A DNA stretch of 8,080 nucleotides from an uncultured Alphaproteobacteria bacterium (GCA_937950105.1 CALFEM010000261.1:1-8080); one strand, 5' to 3'. Shown: positions 1 to 8,080, counted from the stretch's first letter. The notes: a model not told the origin generated them from the sequence alone. Numbers and translations: made by a program.

Positions 1-45
1 GAGATGCCTAAGTGACTGGAGTTCAGACGTGTGCTCTTCCGATCT
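1..45. other. Illumina TruSeq index adapter (non-biological)
   Basis: The first 45 bases match the Illumina TruSeq index adapter read towards the insert. They run from the end of the P7 part (GAGAT) through the index GCCTAA to the common tail ending GCTCTTCCGATCT. The reverse complement of this adapter, with the same index, closes the window. This is library sequence that was assembled onto the contig end. Open frames crossing it, including one whose protein ends in IGRAHV, are artefacts. Confidence 0.98.
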
Positions 46-540
46 CAGCATCAGGGCCAGCAGACCGAGAAACATCATGTTCTGCGGCTTCGGTCGCACC
101 AGCAGGTTGGACAGGATCTTGAGCCCCAGCACCGGCACGAACACGAGATCGACGATCGCCACCAGCGCGGACGGCAGCGTGGCGGAAAACAGGATGGCGA
201 CGCGCGCGACGAGCCACAGTGCCGCGACCGAGGCGATGTAGATGCTGCGGGCGGGCGCCGTGCCCGTCCAGTTCGGGACCGCGGTGAGGAAGAACCCTGC
301 CATCACGGCGGCACCGTAGCCGTAGATCATTTCATGCGCGTGCCACTGATGCGGCGGCGGCGCGAACGGAACCGCGGTGAGCACGGCACCCGCGGCGTGG
401 ATGCCGAGCCAGCCGAGCCAGATGGCGATGGCGACGATCCCGAACACAGGTCCGGCGAGAAAGAAGAAGCGGAAGCCCTCGCTCAGGACCAGCGGCATAC
501 TCTCGCGCGGCCTGGCGCTGCGCAGGGTCTCTCCGCTCAT
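46..540 (-). CDS. nnrS: NnrS family haem-copper membrane protein, N-terminal part, cut by contig end
   Basis: The frame reads from an ATG at 540 down to the adapter junction without a stop, giving 165 residues of a family usually near 400. Family hallmarks are visible: an LSEGFRFFFLAGPVFG start (residues 19-34), WHAHEMIYGYGAAVMAGFF (66-84) with two histidines in HAHE, and LTAVPNWTG (85-93). Hydrophobic stretches that should be membrane helices lie at about 25-45, 72-90, 100-120 and 123-145. NnrS is an inner-membrane haem and copper protein linked to nitric oxide stress and expressed with denitrification genes. Its ATG overlaps the TGA of the upstream ApbE-family gene (ATGA), so the two are probably translated together from one transcript. 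The missing C-terminus is an assembly edge. Family assignment is firm; the exact role in NO tolerance is known only from relatives. Confidence 0.92.
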
Positions 541-1490
541 GCCCTTGCTCCACCCAGTCCTGCGAGCCGCAGGTCACCGAAGCGACGGATGCGACCTGCG
601 CCATCTTCGCCGATCACAGCGATATCGCCGAGTGAAGCGGCGAGATCGGCGGCATCCTCGTATGGCATCACGGCGAGCGCTGTCGAAAGCGCATCCGCCG
701 CTTCGGCGGTGTGGGCGAACACCGAGATGCTCAGCCAGTGCCGCGGGCTCTCGCCCGTGCGCGGATCGATAAGGTGGTGTCTGAACGTCTTCTGATCGAA
801 CACCTGCGACTTCGGCTCGCTGGTCGCGATCGCGATCTCGGCGACCGAAACTGCCGCCTTGGCTGCCGGAATGCCGACTGCGCGCCGATTTTTTCCGGGC
901 AGGCGCAGTTCGCCCGCATCGATCACGACATCGGTGAACCCGTGAGCGGCCAGCACCTCGGTGACACGGTCGGCGATGCGCCCCTGCGCGATACCGTTGA
1001 ACGTGAGTTCGGTGCCAGCCGGCATTGCGATCTGCTGCGACGTCGCCTCGATCGTCGCACCGGCGCACGCGAGCAACTTCGTCGTCGGTGCTCCGCCCGC
1101 CGCCACCGTGCGCCACACCGGTTGAATCGACACATCGAACGCTCCGCCGGTGCGCTGCCGCCAGACGAGTGACGACTGCAGCAGCTCGACCAGATCGCGC
1201 GAGGGAGCAGCAAGCATGCCGCCGCGATTGAGCCGTGCAAGCTCCGACTGCTCGCGATGGAGCGAGAAGATGTTCTCCAGCCGCTCGATCTCGGCGGCGA
1301 CGGCAGCAAGCGCCGTCGCCGATGTCTCGCGATCCGCACCGTAAAGGGCCACTCTTGCCTTGCCGCCCAACGCAGCCGCCGTCCAAGTGTAAGACGGCGC
1401 GCTATCGCCAGTCGCAATCAAAGCGCCAATGCCGCCCGCTGCTACCGCAGCACTGGCGGTGATGAGGAGTTGACGCCGGGTCAGGCTCAT
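537..1490 (-). CDS. nirX: Tat-exported ApbE-family FAD:protein FMN transferase, NosX/NirX type
   Basis: The product is 317 residues, normal for NosX/NirX. It should move FMN from FAD onto a threonine of a periplasmic electron-transfer protein; the known targets of this branch are NosR and NirI. The start at 1490 is chosen because it gives a twin-arginine signal (LTRRQLL, residues 3-9, then a hydrophobic run to about 26) and has GGGAG six bases upstream. The open frame further upstream has no protein-like character. ApbE motifs in order: SLHREQSELARLN (76-88), FDVSIQPVW (118-126), FNGIAQGRIADRV (164-176), DAGELRLPG (191-199), HHLIDPRTGESP (238-249) and ADALSTAL (265-272), whose Asp and Thr match the metal-binding positions of the family. 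DAGE in place of the usual GG motif is typical of NosX/NirX. No NirI or NosR gene is in the window. The nir context favours NirX, but NosX cannot be excluded. Confidence 0.9.
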   Translation of the reverse strand: MSLTRRQLLITASAAVAAGGIGALIATGDSAPSYTWTAAALGGKARVALYGADRETSATALAAVAAEIERLENIFSLHREQSELARLNRGGMLAAPSRDLVELLQSSLVWRQRTGGAFDVSIQPVWRTVAAGGAPTTKLLACAGATIEATSQQIAMPAGTELTFNGIAQGRIADRVTEVLAAHGFTDVVIDAGELRLPGKNRRAVGIPAAKAAVSVAEIAIATSEPKSQVFDQKTFRHHLIDPRTGESPRHWLSISVFAHTAEAADALSTALAVMPYEDAADLAASLGDIAVIGEDGAGRIRRFGDLRLAGLGGARA

Positions 1491-1677
1491 GAAGCGCTCC
1501 CGCACTTGGAAGTGTCGCAGTCGGATTCTGGAACCGCTGCGCGGATTGCACGAGACAGCGCCAGCCGAAGCATGAACTGAAGCGCGCGAGGCCCAATGCG
1601 CGGGCGGCGGCCTGATCCACACGAGCGTGCGCTCGAAGCCCTTCGCATTAGCAAAACTCATGGCGCGTCTGATACCA

Positions 1678-1683
1678 AAAATA
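1678..1683 (-). promoter_or_regulatory. Candidate -10 element of the nirX-nnrS promoter
   Basis: Read on the minus strand, 1683 to 1678 is TATTTT, four of six to TATAAT. Its first base is 28.5 bases from the centre of the box at 1705-1718, exactly mirroring the nirS side. Transcription would start near 1671, leaving a leader of about 180 bases to the nirX ATG. This is spacing-based inference; T-rich hexamers are rare in this GC-rich DNA, which gives it some weight. Confidence 0.45.
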
Positions 1684-1704
1684 GCATCGGGCAGGCGTGA
1701 ACCT

Positions 1705-3472
<1,768 letters not shown>

Positions 3473-3483
3473 CGAAGCATTGC

Positions 3484-3511
3484 CCGCCCCCGGCCGGTTT
3501 GCCGGGGGCGG
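3484..3511 (+). terminator. Strong GC hairpin after nirS
   Basis: CCGCCCCCGGC (3484-3494) and GCCGGGGGCGG (3501-3511) form a perfect 11-base-pair stem with a six-base loop, starting 11 bases after the nirS stop. No T-run follows, so it is not a textbook intrinsic terminator. It may act as a partial terminator or as a 3'-end stabiliser that keeps nirS mRNA more abundant than the downstream genes. The pairing is certain; the function is inferred. Confidence 0.7.
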
Positions 3512-3512
3512 C

Positions 3513-3532
3513 TCATCGCGCCGACGCGATGA
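3513..3532 (+). terminator. Second hairpin in the nirS 3' region
   Basis: TCATCGCG (3513-3520) pairs perfectly with CGCGATGA (3525-3532) across a CCGA loop, immediately after the first hairpin. Two stacked stem-loops between nirS and the NirT-type gene suggest a processing or partial termination site. No clear new promoter box is seen between here and 3604. Confidence 0.55.
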
Positions 3533-3603
3533 CGTGATCACCTGACTTCATCGCGCTTCAGATGTGCGCACAATCAAGAACGACAAAGCGACAAGGTGCC
3601 GGA

Positions 3604-5478
3604 ATGACGAACGGTTCGTATCGCATGCCAGGCGGCTGGCTATCGCGCATATGGGGCACGCTCCGCGTCCCGAGCCTGCGCTACTCGATGTTGTCCCTGC
3701 TGGCCATCGGCGGCCTCGGCGGCATCATCTTCTGGGGCGGCTTCAACACCGCCATGGAAGCCACCAACACGATGCCGTTCTGCATCTCGTGTCACGAGAT
3801 GCGCGACAACGTCTACAAGGAGTACAAGCACACCATTCATGCGCAGAACCGCACCGGCGTTTCGGCGAGCTGCTCGGATTGCCACGTACCCAAGGAGTGG
3901 GTGCACAAGATCGTGCGCAAGATCGAGGCTTCGAACGAACTTCTGCACCACTTCCTCGGCACCATCGATACGCCGGAGAAGTTCGACAAGAAGCGCACGG
4001 TACTGGCGCAGAGCGTGTGGCGGTCGATGAAGAAGACCGACAGCCGCGAATGTCGCAACTGCCACACGATCGAGTCGATGAACCCCGAGTTCCAGCGTCC
4101 ACGTGCGCGCAAGCAGCACATGGAGGCCATGAAGAACGGCAACACCTGCATCGACTGCCACAAGGGCATCGCCCACAAGGGTGTGCGCAATCTCATCGAC
4201 GACAAGACGCTCGAAGACCTAGAGAAGCCGATTGCTGCCTATGTACGCGCGATTCCGCAGAGCTACATCGACGGCCTGAAGCGCGCCGAGGAACGCGAAG
4301 CGGCCGACAGTGCCAAGAAGACGGCGGAGATCGCGGCAGCGGCTGAAACGATCGCGTCGGAAAAAGTCAAAGCGGCGCTCGCGGCGCAGGCAAAGGCCGC
4401 GGCGGCAGCCGCCCCGGCGGCTGCTGCGACCGCATCGGCGGCCTCGGCAGACAGCAAGACGGCAGCACCCGTCAAGACCGCGGAGGCTGGCGCCAAAGCG
4501 GCGGCCGGCAGCGGTGCTGCATCCGGCGGCATCGACTGGAGTGGCATCGAAGCCAAGACCGTTTCTCTGTTCTATCCGGGCCAGGCCTCGTACGAGTGGG
4601 TGCAGAACGGCAAGGATCACGGCGGCGCCCGCCCATTCCTGAAGTCCGGCGAGCGCTGCGCCGAGTGCCATGGCAAGGAAGTCAAGGACATGGGCGCGAA
4701 GATCGTCTCCGGCTCCAAGGCCGAGACGACGCCGATTCCCGGCAAGCGCGCCTTCGTCGACGTGCGGGTGCAGTCGGCCTTCGACGCCAACAACGTCTAC
4801 TTCCGCTTCCAGTGGGCGAACGCGGCGCACACGCCGGTTCCGTTCGTCGACGGCGGCAAGATGGATCCGGCCAACGAGGCCAAGATCGCCATCATGTTCG
4901 CCGGTTCGAGCGTAGAGCGTGTCGAGCAGGCCGGCTGCTGGGTCACATGCCACCACGACGGCCGCTACATGCCGGATGCGCCGAAGCCGGACGCACTCGC
5001 CGCGAGCCCGGCGAAGGATGCCATCGACATGACGCACGGCCTCACCAAGTACCTTGCCGAAAGCCGCAGCGAGATCGAGATCAAGGGCGACGACGGCAAA
5101 CCGCGCGGAGGCGGCGACAGATTGAAGCCCAAGGACGAGGTCGCGTCGCTGCAGTCGAAGGGCACGTTCATGGACCTGATCCGCTACCGCTCGGGCGGCG
5201 CGGCAGAGAATGGCGACGTCGCCGAGCAGCGCCTCATGGCCGGCGGAGTAGCCGTCACCTCGGAAGGCGGCAAGGACGGTGACACCTGGACGGTGGTGCT
5301 CAGTCGGCCGCTGAAGTCGGACAAGCCAGGCGACATCAGTTTCGAGCCCGGCAAGCTCTACACCATGAGTGTCGCCCTGCACGACGACTACACATCCGCG
5401 CGTTTCCATCACGTTTCGCTCGAGATGCGCTTCGGTCTCGATGCCAAGGACGCGGAGATCAACGCCATCAAGCGCTGA
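3604..5478 (+). CDS. nirT: NirT/NapC-type tetrahaem quinol dehydrogenase fused to an EB_dh-like haem domain
   Basis: The 624-residue protein should take electrons from membrane quinol and pass them into the periplasm for NirS. The NapC/NirT part covers residues 1-225: a membrane anchor at about 28-48, then four haem c sites, CISCH (60-64), CSDCH (90-94), CRNCH (150-154) and CIDCH (182-186). The conserved CHVPKEWVHKIVRKIEASNELLH lies at 93-115. A charged then Ala/Pro-rich linker covers about 226-308. The C-terminal part (310-620) resembles the ethylbenzene-dehydrogenase-type haem-binding domain, based on its VRVQSAFDANNVYFRFQW strand pair and MF-x-GSSVERVEQAGCW. It adds CAECH (352-356) and CWVTCH (445-450), the latter a CX3CH spacing. 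Plain NirT/NapC proteins are about 200 residues and end after the fourth haem. The start at 3604 follows AAGG by eight bases; an in-frame ATG at 3562 only adds a polar extension. The N-terminal assignment is firm; the C-terminal domain name is from recall. Confidence 0.9.
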   Translation: MTNGSYRMPGGWLSRIWGTLRVPSLRYSMLSLLAIGGLGGIIFWGGFNTAMEATNTMPFCISCHEMRDNVYKEYKHTIHAQNRTGVSASCSDCHVPKEWVHKIVRKIEASNELLHHFLGTIDTPEKFDKKRTVLAQSVWRSMKKTDSRECRNCHTIESMNPEFQRPRARKQHMEAMKNGNTCIDCHKGIAHKGVRNLIDDKTLEDLEKPIAAYVRAIPQSYIDGLKRAEEREAADSAKKTAEIAAAAETIASEKVKAALAAQAKAAAAAAPAAAATASAASADSKTAAPVKTAEAGAKAAAGSGAASGGIDWSGIEAKTVSLFYPGQASYEWVQNGKDHGGARPFLKSGERCAECHGKEVKDMGAKIVSGSKAETTPIPGKRAFVDVRVQSAFDANNVYFRFQWANAAHTPVPFVDGGKMDPANEAKIAIMFAGSSVERVEQAGCWVTCHHDGRYMPDAPKPDALAASPAKDAIDMTHGLTKYLAESRSEIEIKGDDGKPRGGGDRLKPKDEVASLQSKGTFMDLIRYRSGGAAENGDVAEQRLMAGGVAVTSEGGKDGDTWTVVLSRPLKSDKPGDISFEPGKLYTMSVALHDDYTSARFHHVSLEMRFGLDAKDAEINAIKR

Positions 5479-5523
5479 GCGCGCTTCTGGACTTCAGCAC
5501 GCAATGAGAAGGAGGGCCGTACC

Positions 5524-5958
5524 ATGCCGAACCACCGTTGGTTGCGACCTGGAGCGGCCCTTCTAGCGCTCGCATTCCTTGCAGCGCCCGACACGGCCCC
5601 GGCCACGCCCGCGGACGAGATCAGGGCGATCTGCGAGGAAGCCGCGGCGCGTTACAGCGAACTCTACGGCAAGGCGATGACCGAAGAGCCGGTGCAGATC
5701 ATCGCGATGTACAAATATACGTTCTGCCCGCCCAGGCTGGACGTGAAGCAGGGCACCCGGGTGCGCTTCATCAACCTCGATAAGCGCACGAGCCACTCCT
5801 ACTGGTTCCGCGATGCCGGACGCCCCGAGTCGGAGCGCTATTTCGGCGGCGAGGGCTCGGAGATGACGATCGACCTGCCGCCGGGGACGCACACGTACCT
5901 GTGCGGGCCGCACTATGAGCGCGAGGGCATGATCGGCGAGATCAACGTCGTTCCGTAG
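5524..5958 (+). CDS. Periplasmic type 1 copper protein (cupredoxin, plastocyanin/azurin-like)
   Basis: This 144-residue secreted protein probably carries single electrons in the periplasm. A signal peptide runs over residues 1-28 (HRWLR, then AALLALAFLAAP). The cupredoxin core starts near 57 with MYKYTFCPPRLDVKQGTRVRFINLD and contains all four type 1 copper ligands: His91 (RTSHSYWF) and Cys127, His130 and Met136 in YLCGPHYEREGM. The C-X2-H spacing is as in plastocyanin and pseudoazurin. There are five residues between His and Met where those have four. A helical stretch (31-50) precedes the core, with two additional cysteines (Cys37, Cys68). A strong AAGGAGG lies 8 bases before the ATG. It sits 45 bases after the NirT fusion, so the two are probably one transcript. 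NirS can accept electrons from azurin or pseudoazurin in known denitrifiers, so a donor role is plausible. It is not recognisably azurin, pseudoazurin or the CuNIR enzyme. Confidence 0.85.
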   Translation: MPNHRWLRPGAALLALAFLAAPDTAPATPADEIRAICEEAAARYSELYGKAMTEEPVQIIAMYKYTFCPPRLDVKQGTRVRFINLDKRTSHSYWFRDAGRPESERYFGGEGSEMTIDLPPGTHTYLCGPHYEREGMIGEINVVP

Positions 5959-5974
5959 TGAGCGCACACGGCGA

Positions 5975-5988
5975 GTGACCAAAGTCAA
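5975..5988 (+). promoter_or_regulatory. Second NnrR/Dnr-like box, upstream of nirE
   Basis: GTGACCAAAGTCAA matches TTGAC-N4-GTCAA at all conserved positions except the first base. It shares the 10-base core AAAGTCAAGA (5981-5990) with the nirS box (1711-1720). It begins 17 bases after the cupredoxin stop and lies in a 104-base gap before nirE, which suggests a separate nirECF transcription unit under the same regulator. The regulator itself is inferred. Confidence 0.65.
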
Positions 5989-6010
5989 GAATCCAGGGAC
6001 CAGGGCTCGC

Positions 6011-6016
6011 TAGTCT
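6011..6016 (+). promoter_or_regulatory. Candidate -10 element of the nirE promoter
   Basis: TAGTCT has the T, A and final T of a -10 hexamer. It begins 29.5 bases from the centre of the box at 5975-5988, the exact class II spacing for a start of transcription near 6023. This leaves a leader of about 40 bases and supports the nirE start at 6063 over an in-frame ATG at 6021. Confidence 0.48.
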
Positions 6017-6062
6017 CAAGTTGTCAGCACCGTCGCCGCCAGCCATCCGAGGAGCGCAGTCA

Positions 6063-6905
6063 ATGAGCATCCCAATGTCCCGCGCGGCGGCCGCATCAGA
6101 TCGGACCATCGGCAAGGTCTTTCTGGTCGGTGCAGGTCCGGGCGATCCGGAACTGCTGACCATGAAGGCGGCGCGACTGATTGCGGAAGCGGAGGTGATC
6201 GTCCACGATCGCCTCGTTTCAGCCGACATTCTCGCAACTGCGCCTGCGTCAGCGGAACGCATCGATGTGGGCAAGCGCGCCGGTAGCCACCCGGTGCCGC
6301 AGGAAGAAATCAACGAAATCCTCATTCGCCAGGCGATGCGCGGCCGCACGGTCGTTCGTCTCAAAGGCGGCGATCCGTTCATCTTCGGCCGGGGCTCGGA
6401 AGAAGCCCTCGCGCTCCGGGCAGCCGGTATCCGTTGCGACGTGGTACCGGGCATCACCGCAGCGCAAGGATGCGCCGCCGCGACCGGCGTGCCGCTGACG
6501 CATCGCGGACTGGCCAACAGCGTCCGCTTCATAACCGGTCACTGCCGCGCCGATGCACCGCTGGACTTCGATTGGGCAAGCCTTGCCGATCCGGCGACTA
6601 CCTTGGTCGTCTACATGGGCGCCGCCAACATTGCGGAAATCTCCGATCAGTTGCGCAGCCACGGCATGCCGGGAACAACACCGGTGCTTGCCATCGCCAA
6701 CGGCACCATGCGCCACGAGCGGCGCATCGTCTCGCAACTCGCAGGGATAGTCCGCGACGTCTCGACAGCGCGCCTCGACGGACCGCTCCTCTTCATCATC
6801 GGCGAGGTCGTATCGCTTTATGCAAGCGGCGAAGTCTGCCCGGCCCTGCAATCCATCATGTCGGCGCCCGGGCGCCAGCTTCGTGAGCTGGCCCATGCCT
6901 GGTAG
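6063..6905 (+). CDS. nirE: Uroporphyrinogen-III C-methyltransferase of heme d1 synthesis
   Basis: The enzyme uses S-adenosylmethionine to methylate uroporphyrinogen III at C2 and C7, giving precorrin-2, the entry step to heme d1 (also siroheme and B12). It is a 280-residue, single-domain cytoplasmic protein of normal length, without the CysG dehydrogenase/chelatase part. Family motifs: VFLVGAGPGDPELLTMKA (19-36), VVRLKGGDPFIFGRGSEE (97-114), VPGITAAQGCAA (128-139) and PLTHRG (144-149), with VYMGAANI (183-190) later. The start at 6063 follows GAGGAG by eight bases and lies downstream of the predicted promoter. The 3' end overlaps nirC by 11 bases. The sequence alone cannot separate NirE from CobA or CysG-type SUMTs; placement directly before nirC and nirF under a denitrification-type box makes NirE the best call. 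Confidence 0.94.
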   Translation: MSIPMSRAAAASDRTIGKVFLVGAGPGDPELLTMKAARLIAEAEVIVHDRLVSADILATAPASAERIDVGKRAGSHPVPQEEINEILIRQAMRGRTVVRLKGGDPFIFGRGSEEALALRAAGIRCDVVPGITAAQGCAAATGVPLTHRGLANSVRFITGHCRADAPLDFDWASLADPATTLVVYMGAANIAEISDQLRSHGMPGTTPVLAIANGTMRHERRIVSQLAGIVRDVSTARLDGPLLFIIGEVVSLYASGEVCPALQSIMSAPGRQLRELAHAW

Positions 6906-7230
6906 GCTCCTCCTCGTCTGCAGATTGCTGCTGGCATGCGCCCTCGGCTCGGCGGCACCCTCCGCCGCCGATCCGATAGCCTCGCCGCGCGCACGTGAAC
7001 TCGAACGGCTCGTGCGACAGGATTGCGGCTCGTGCCATGGCATGACGCTCAAGGGCGGCCTCGGGCCCGACATTCGCGCCGAGCGCCTCGCAGGCAGCGA
7101 TCCCGCGTCGCTGGCGGCAATCATCCTCGACGGTGTTCCGGGCAAGCCCATGCCGCCCTGGCGGCCTCTGCTGAGCGAGTCCGATGCGCTGTGGATCGCC
7201 AACTACCTGTTGACGGAGACCAAGCCATGA
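6895..7230 (+). CDS. nirC: Small periplasmic cytochrome c of the nir cluster (NirC)
   Basis: The product is a 111-residue monohaem cytochrome c. A Sec signal occupies residues 1-25 (RLLLVCRLLLACALGSAAPSAA). The haem site is CGSCH (Cys44, Cys47, His48) within LVRQDCGSCHGMTLKGGLGP, and Met86 in GKPMPPWRPLLSE is the likely sixth ligand. This pattern is characteristic of NirC and of the cytochrome part of NirN. NirC can donate electrons to NirS and has been linked to cd1 maturation. The ATG at 6895 lies inside the end of nirE (11-base overlap) and its TGA overlaps the nirF ATG, so translation is probably coupled along nirECF. Cys9 and Cys14 are in the signal peptide and do not form a lipobox at the cleavage site. 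Confidence 0.91.
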   Translation: MPGRLLLVCRLLLACALGSAAPSAADPIASPRARELERLVRQDCGSCHGMTLKGGLGPDIRAERLAGSDPASLAAIILDGVPGKPMPPWRPLLSESDALWIANYLLTETKP

Positions 7231-8040
7231 AGCCTGCGCTCAGGGTTCTGTTGGCCCCTGCCTTGATCATCGCCTTGCTACTGAGCGCCGGCCTGGGCAA
7301 CGCTGGCCAGACGAGCCTGCGCGGCACCGGCGATCTCGGTATCGTCATCGAACGGGCTTCGGGCTCGGTGCTGGTGATCGATGCGTCCGCCCACAAGACC
7401 ATCTTCCGGATCGAGGGGCTCGGCGATCTATCCCACGCCTCCGCCGTTTTCTCGCGCGACGAGCGCTATGCATTCGTATTCGGCCGCGATGGCGGCTTGA
7501 CCAAGGTCGACATTCTCACCGGCACGATCGCCAAGCGCATCATGCAGGCGGGCAACTCCATCGGCGGCGCCATATCCGATGACGGCAAGCTCGTTGCCGT
7601 TGCCAACTACGAGCCGGGCGGCGTCACGGTCTTCGATGCTGAAACGCTCGAACTCGTGGCCGAGGTTGCGGCGACATGGTCGGGCGGTCGCTCGAAGGTC
7701 GTCGGCCTCGAGGATGCGCCGGGACGGCGCTTCGCGTTCTCGCTCTGGGATGCCGGCGAAACCTGGGTCGCGGATTTCTCGACGGGTCACGCTCCGAAGA
7801 TCACCAAGCTCGCGAACATCGGCAAGATGCCCTACGATGCCCTCGTCACGGGGAGCGGACGCCACTACATCGCCGGCCTCTACGGCGAGGACGGGCTGAC
7901 CGTGATCGATCTGTGGCAGTCACCACTGGTCCCGCGCAGGATCCTCAACGGCTATGGCCGCGGCGAGGAGAAGCTGCCGGTCTACAAGATGCCGCATCTC
8001 GAAGGCTGGGCCCTGGCCGGAGATCGCTTCGTCCTGCCCG
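7227..8040 (+). CDS. nirF: Heme d1 biosynthesis protein NirF, cut by contig end
   Basis: NirF is a beta-propeller dehydrogenase-like protein that acts late in heme d1 formation, after the NirDLGH and NirJ steps. The 271 visible residues begin with a Sec-type signal (MKPALRVLLAPALIIALLLSAG, cleavage near residue 26). Signature stretches follow: LRGTGDLGIVIERASGSV (31-48), GLGDLSHASAVFSRDERYAFVFGRDGG (64-90), GNSIGGAISDDGK (109-121) and PVYKMPHLEGW (251-261). No lipobox cysteine follows the signal, unlike the NirF proteins described as lipoproteins. The ATG overlaps the nirC stop (ATGA). After base 8040 the frame runs into adapter, so the apparent ending EIGRAHV is artificial. About a third of the usual roughly 390 residues is missing. 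NirN is a related propeller, but it carries an N-terminal cytochrome domain, which is absent here. Confidence 0.95.
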
Positions 8041-8080
8041 AGATCGGAAGAGCACACGTCTGAACTCCAGTCACTTAGGC
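8041..8080. other. Illumina TruSeq adapter with index TTAGGC (non-biological)
   Basis: The last 40 bases begin AGATCGGAAGAGC and end TCACTTAGGC, the TruSeq index adapter read outwards. It is the reverse complement of the sequence at the left end, with the same index. The first one or two bases could coincide with genome by chance. It truncates nirF and shows that this edge is an assembly limit rather than a chromosome feature. Confidence 0.98.

Noticed and set aside
1545..1558. TTGCA-N4-ACAGC near the nirX start as a dedicated box
   Set aside because: Only the left half-site resembles the consensus, so it is indistinguishable from chance.
1642..1655. Second possible FNR-type box (TTCGC-N4-GCAAA) in the divergent region
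   Set aside because: Both half-sites deviate from TTGnC and GnCAA and no -10 lies at the right distance.
3563..3572. Palindrome TGTGCGCACA upstream of the NirT-type gene as an operator
   Set aside because: Ten bases of GC-rich palindrome without a matching partner site or promoter spacing is too little to support a regulatory call.
5470..5486. Small hairpin AAGCGC/GCGCTT across the stop of the NirT-type gene
   Set aside because: Six base pairs with no T-run is expected by chance in this composition, and the cupredoxin gene follows within 45 bases with a strong ribosome binding site.

Overview
The window is a GC-rich stretch of a nirS-type denitrification locus. It carries the cytochrome cd1 nitrite reductase gene, a predicted electron-delivery branch, the first heme d1 biosynthesis genes and, divergently transcribed, an ApbE-family flavin transferase gene and a nitric-oxide-response membrane protein gene. 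Every gene has Proteobacteria-type homologues: NirS, NirT, NirE, NirC, NirF, NosX/NirX and NnrS. Base composition and the regulator-box type fit an alpha- or betaproteobacterium, but I cannot fix the genus from sequence alone.

Both ends are sequencing adapter, not genome. Bases 1-45 and 8041-8080 are the Illumina TruSeq index adapter in opposite orientations with the same index (TTAGGC read outward). The biological sequence is therefore about 46-8040, and the two terminal genes (nnrS and nirF) are cut by an assembly artefact rather than by mutation.

Layout. Minus strand: nnrS (46-540, first 165 residues only) lies downstream of, and overlaps by 4 bases (ATGA), a Tat-exported ApbE/NosX/NirX gene (537-1490). 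A roughly 300-base divergent regulatory region follows, with one palindromic CRP/FNR-family (NnrR/Dnr-like) box at 1705-1718. Candidate -10 elements lie at matching distances on both sides. Plus strand: nirS (1787-3472), a pair of strong hairpins, a NirT-type multihaem quinol dehydrogenase fused to an ethylbenzene-dehydrogenase-like haem-binding domain (3604-5478), and a periplasmic type 1 copper protein (5524-5958). A second near-identical box follows at 5975-5988. It heads a tightly overlapping set: nirE (6063-6905), nirC (6895-7230) and nirF (7227 to the contig end).

How the genes fit together. NirS reduces nitrite to nitric oxide in the periplasm. The NirT fusion would take electrons from the quinol pool, and the cupredoxin and/or NirC could pass them to NirS. 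NirE starts heme d1 synthesis by methylating uroporphyrinogen III. NirF acts late in that pathway, and NirC may serve as an electron donor or in maturation. The NirX-like protein attaches FMN to a periplasmic target that is not in the window, and NnrS is associated with NO stress. The two boxes suggest that all of this is switched on together by an NO-responsive regulator. The least standard parts are the NirT fusion with its CX3CH motif, the neighbouring cupredoxin with an unusual copper-loop spacing, the short-tailed NirS and the shared divergent operator.
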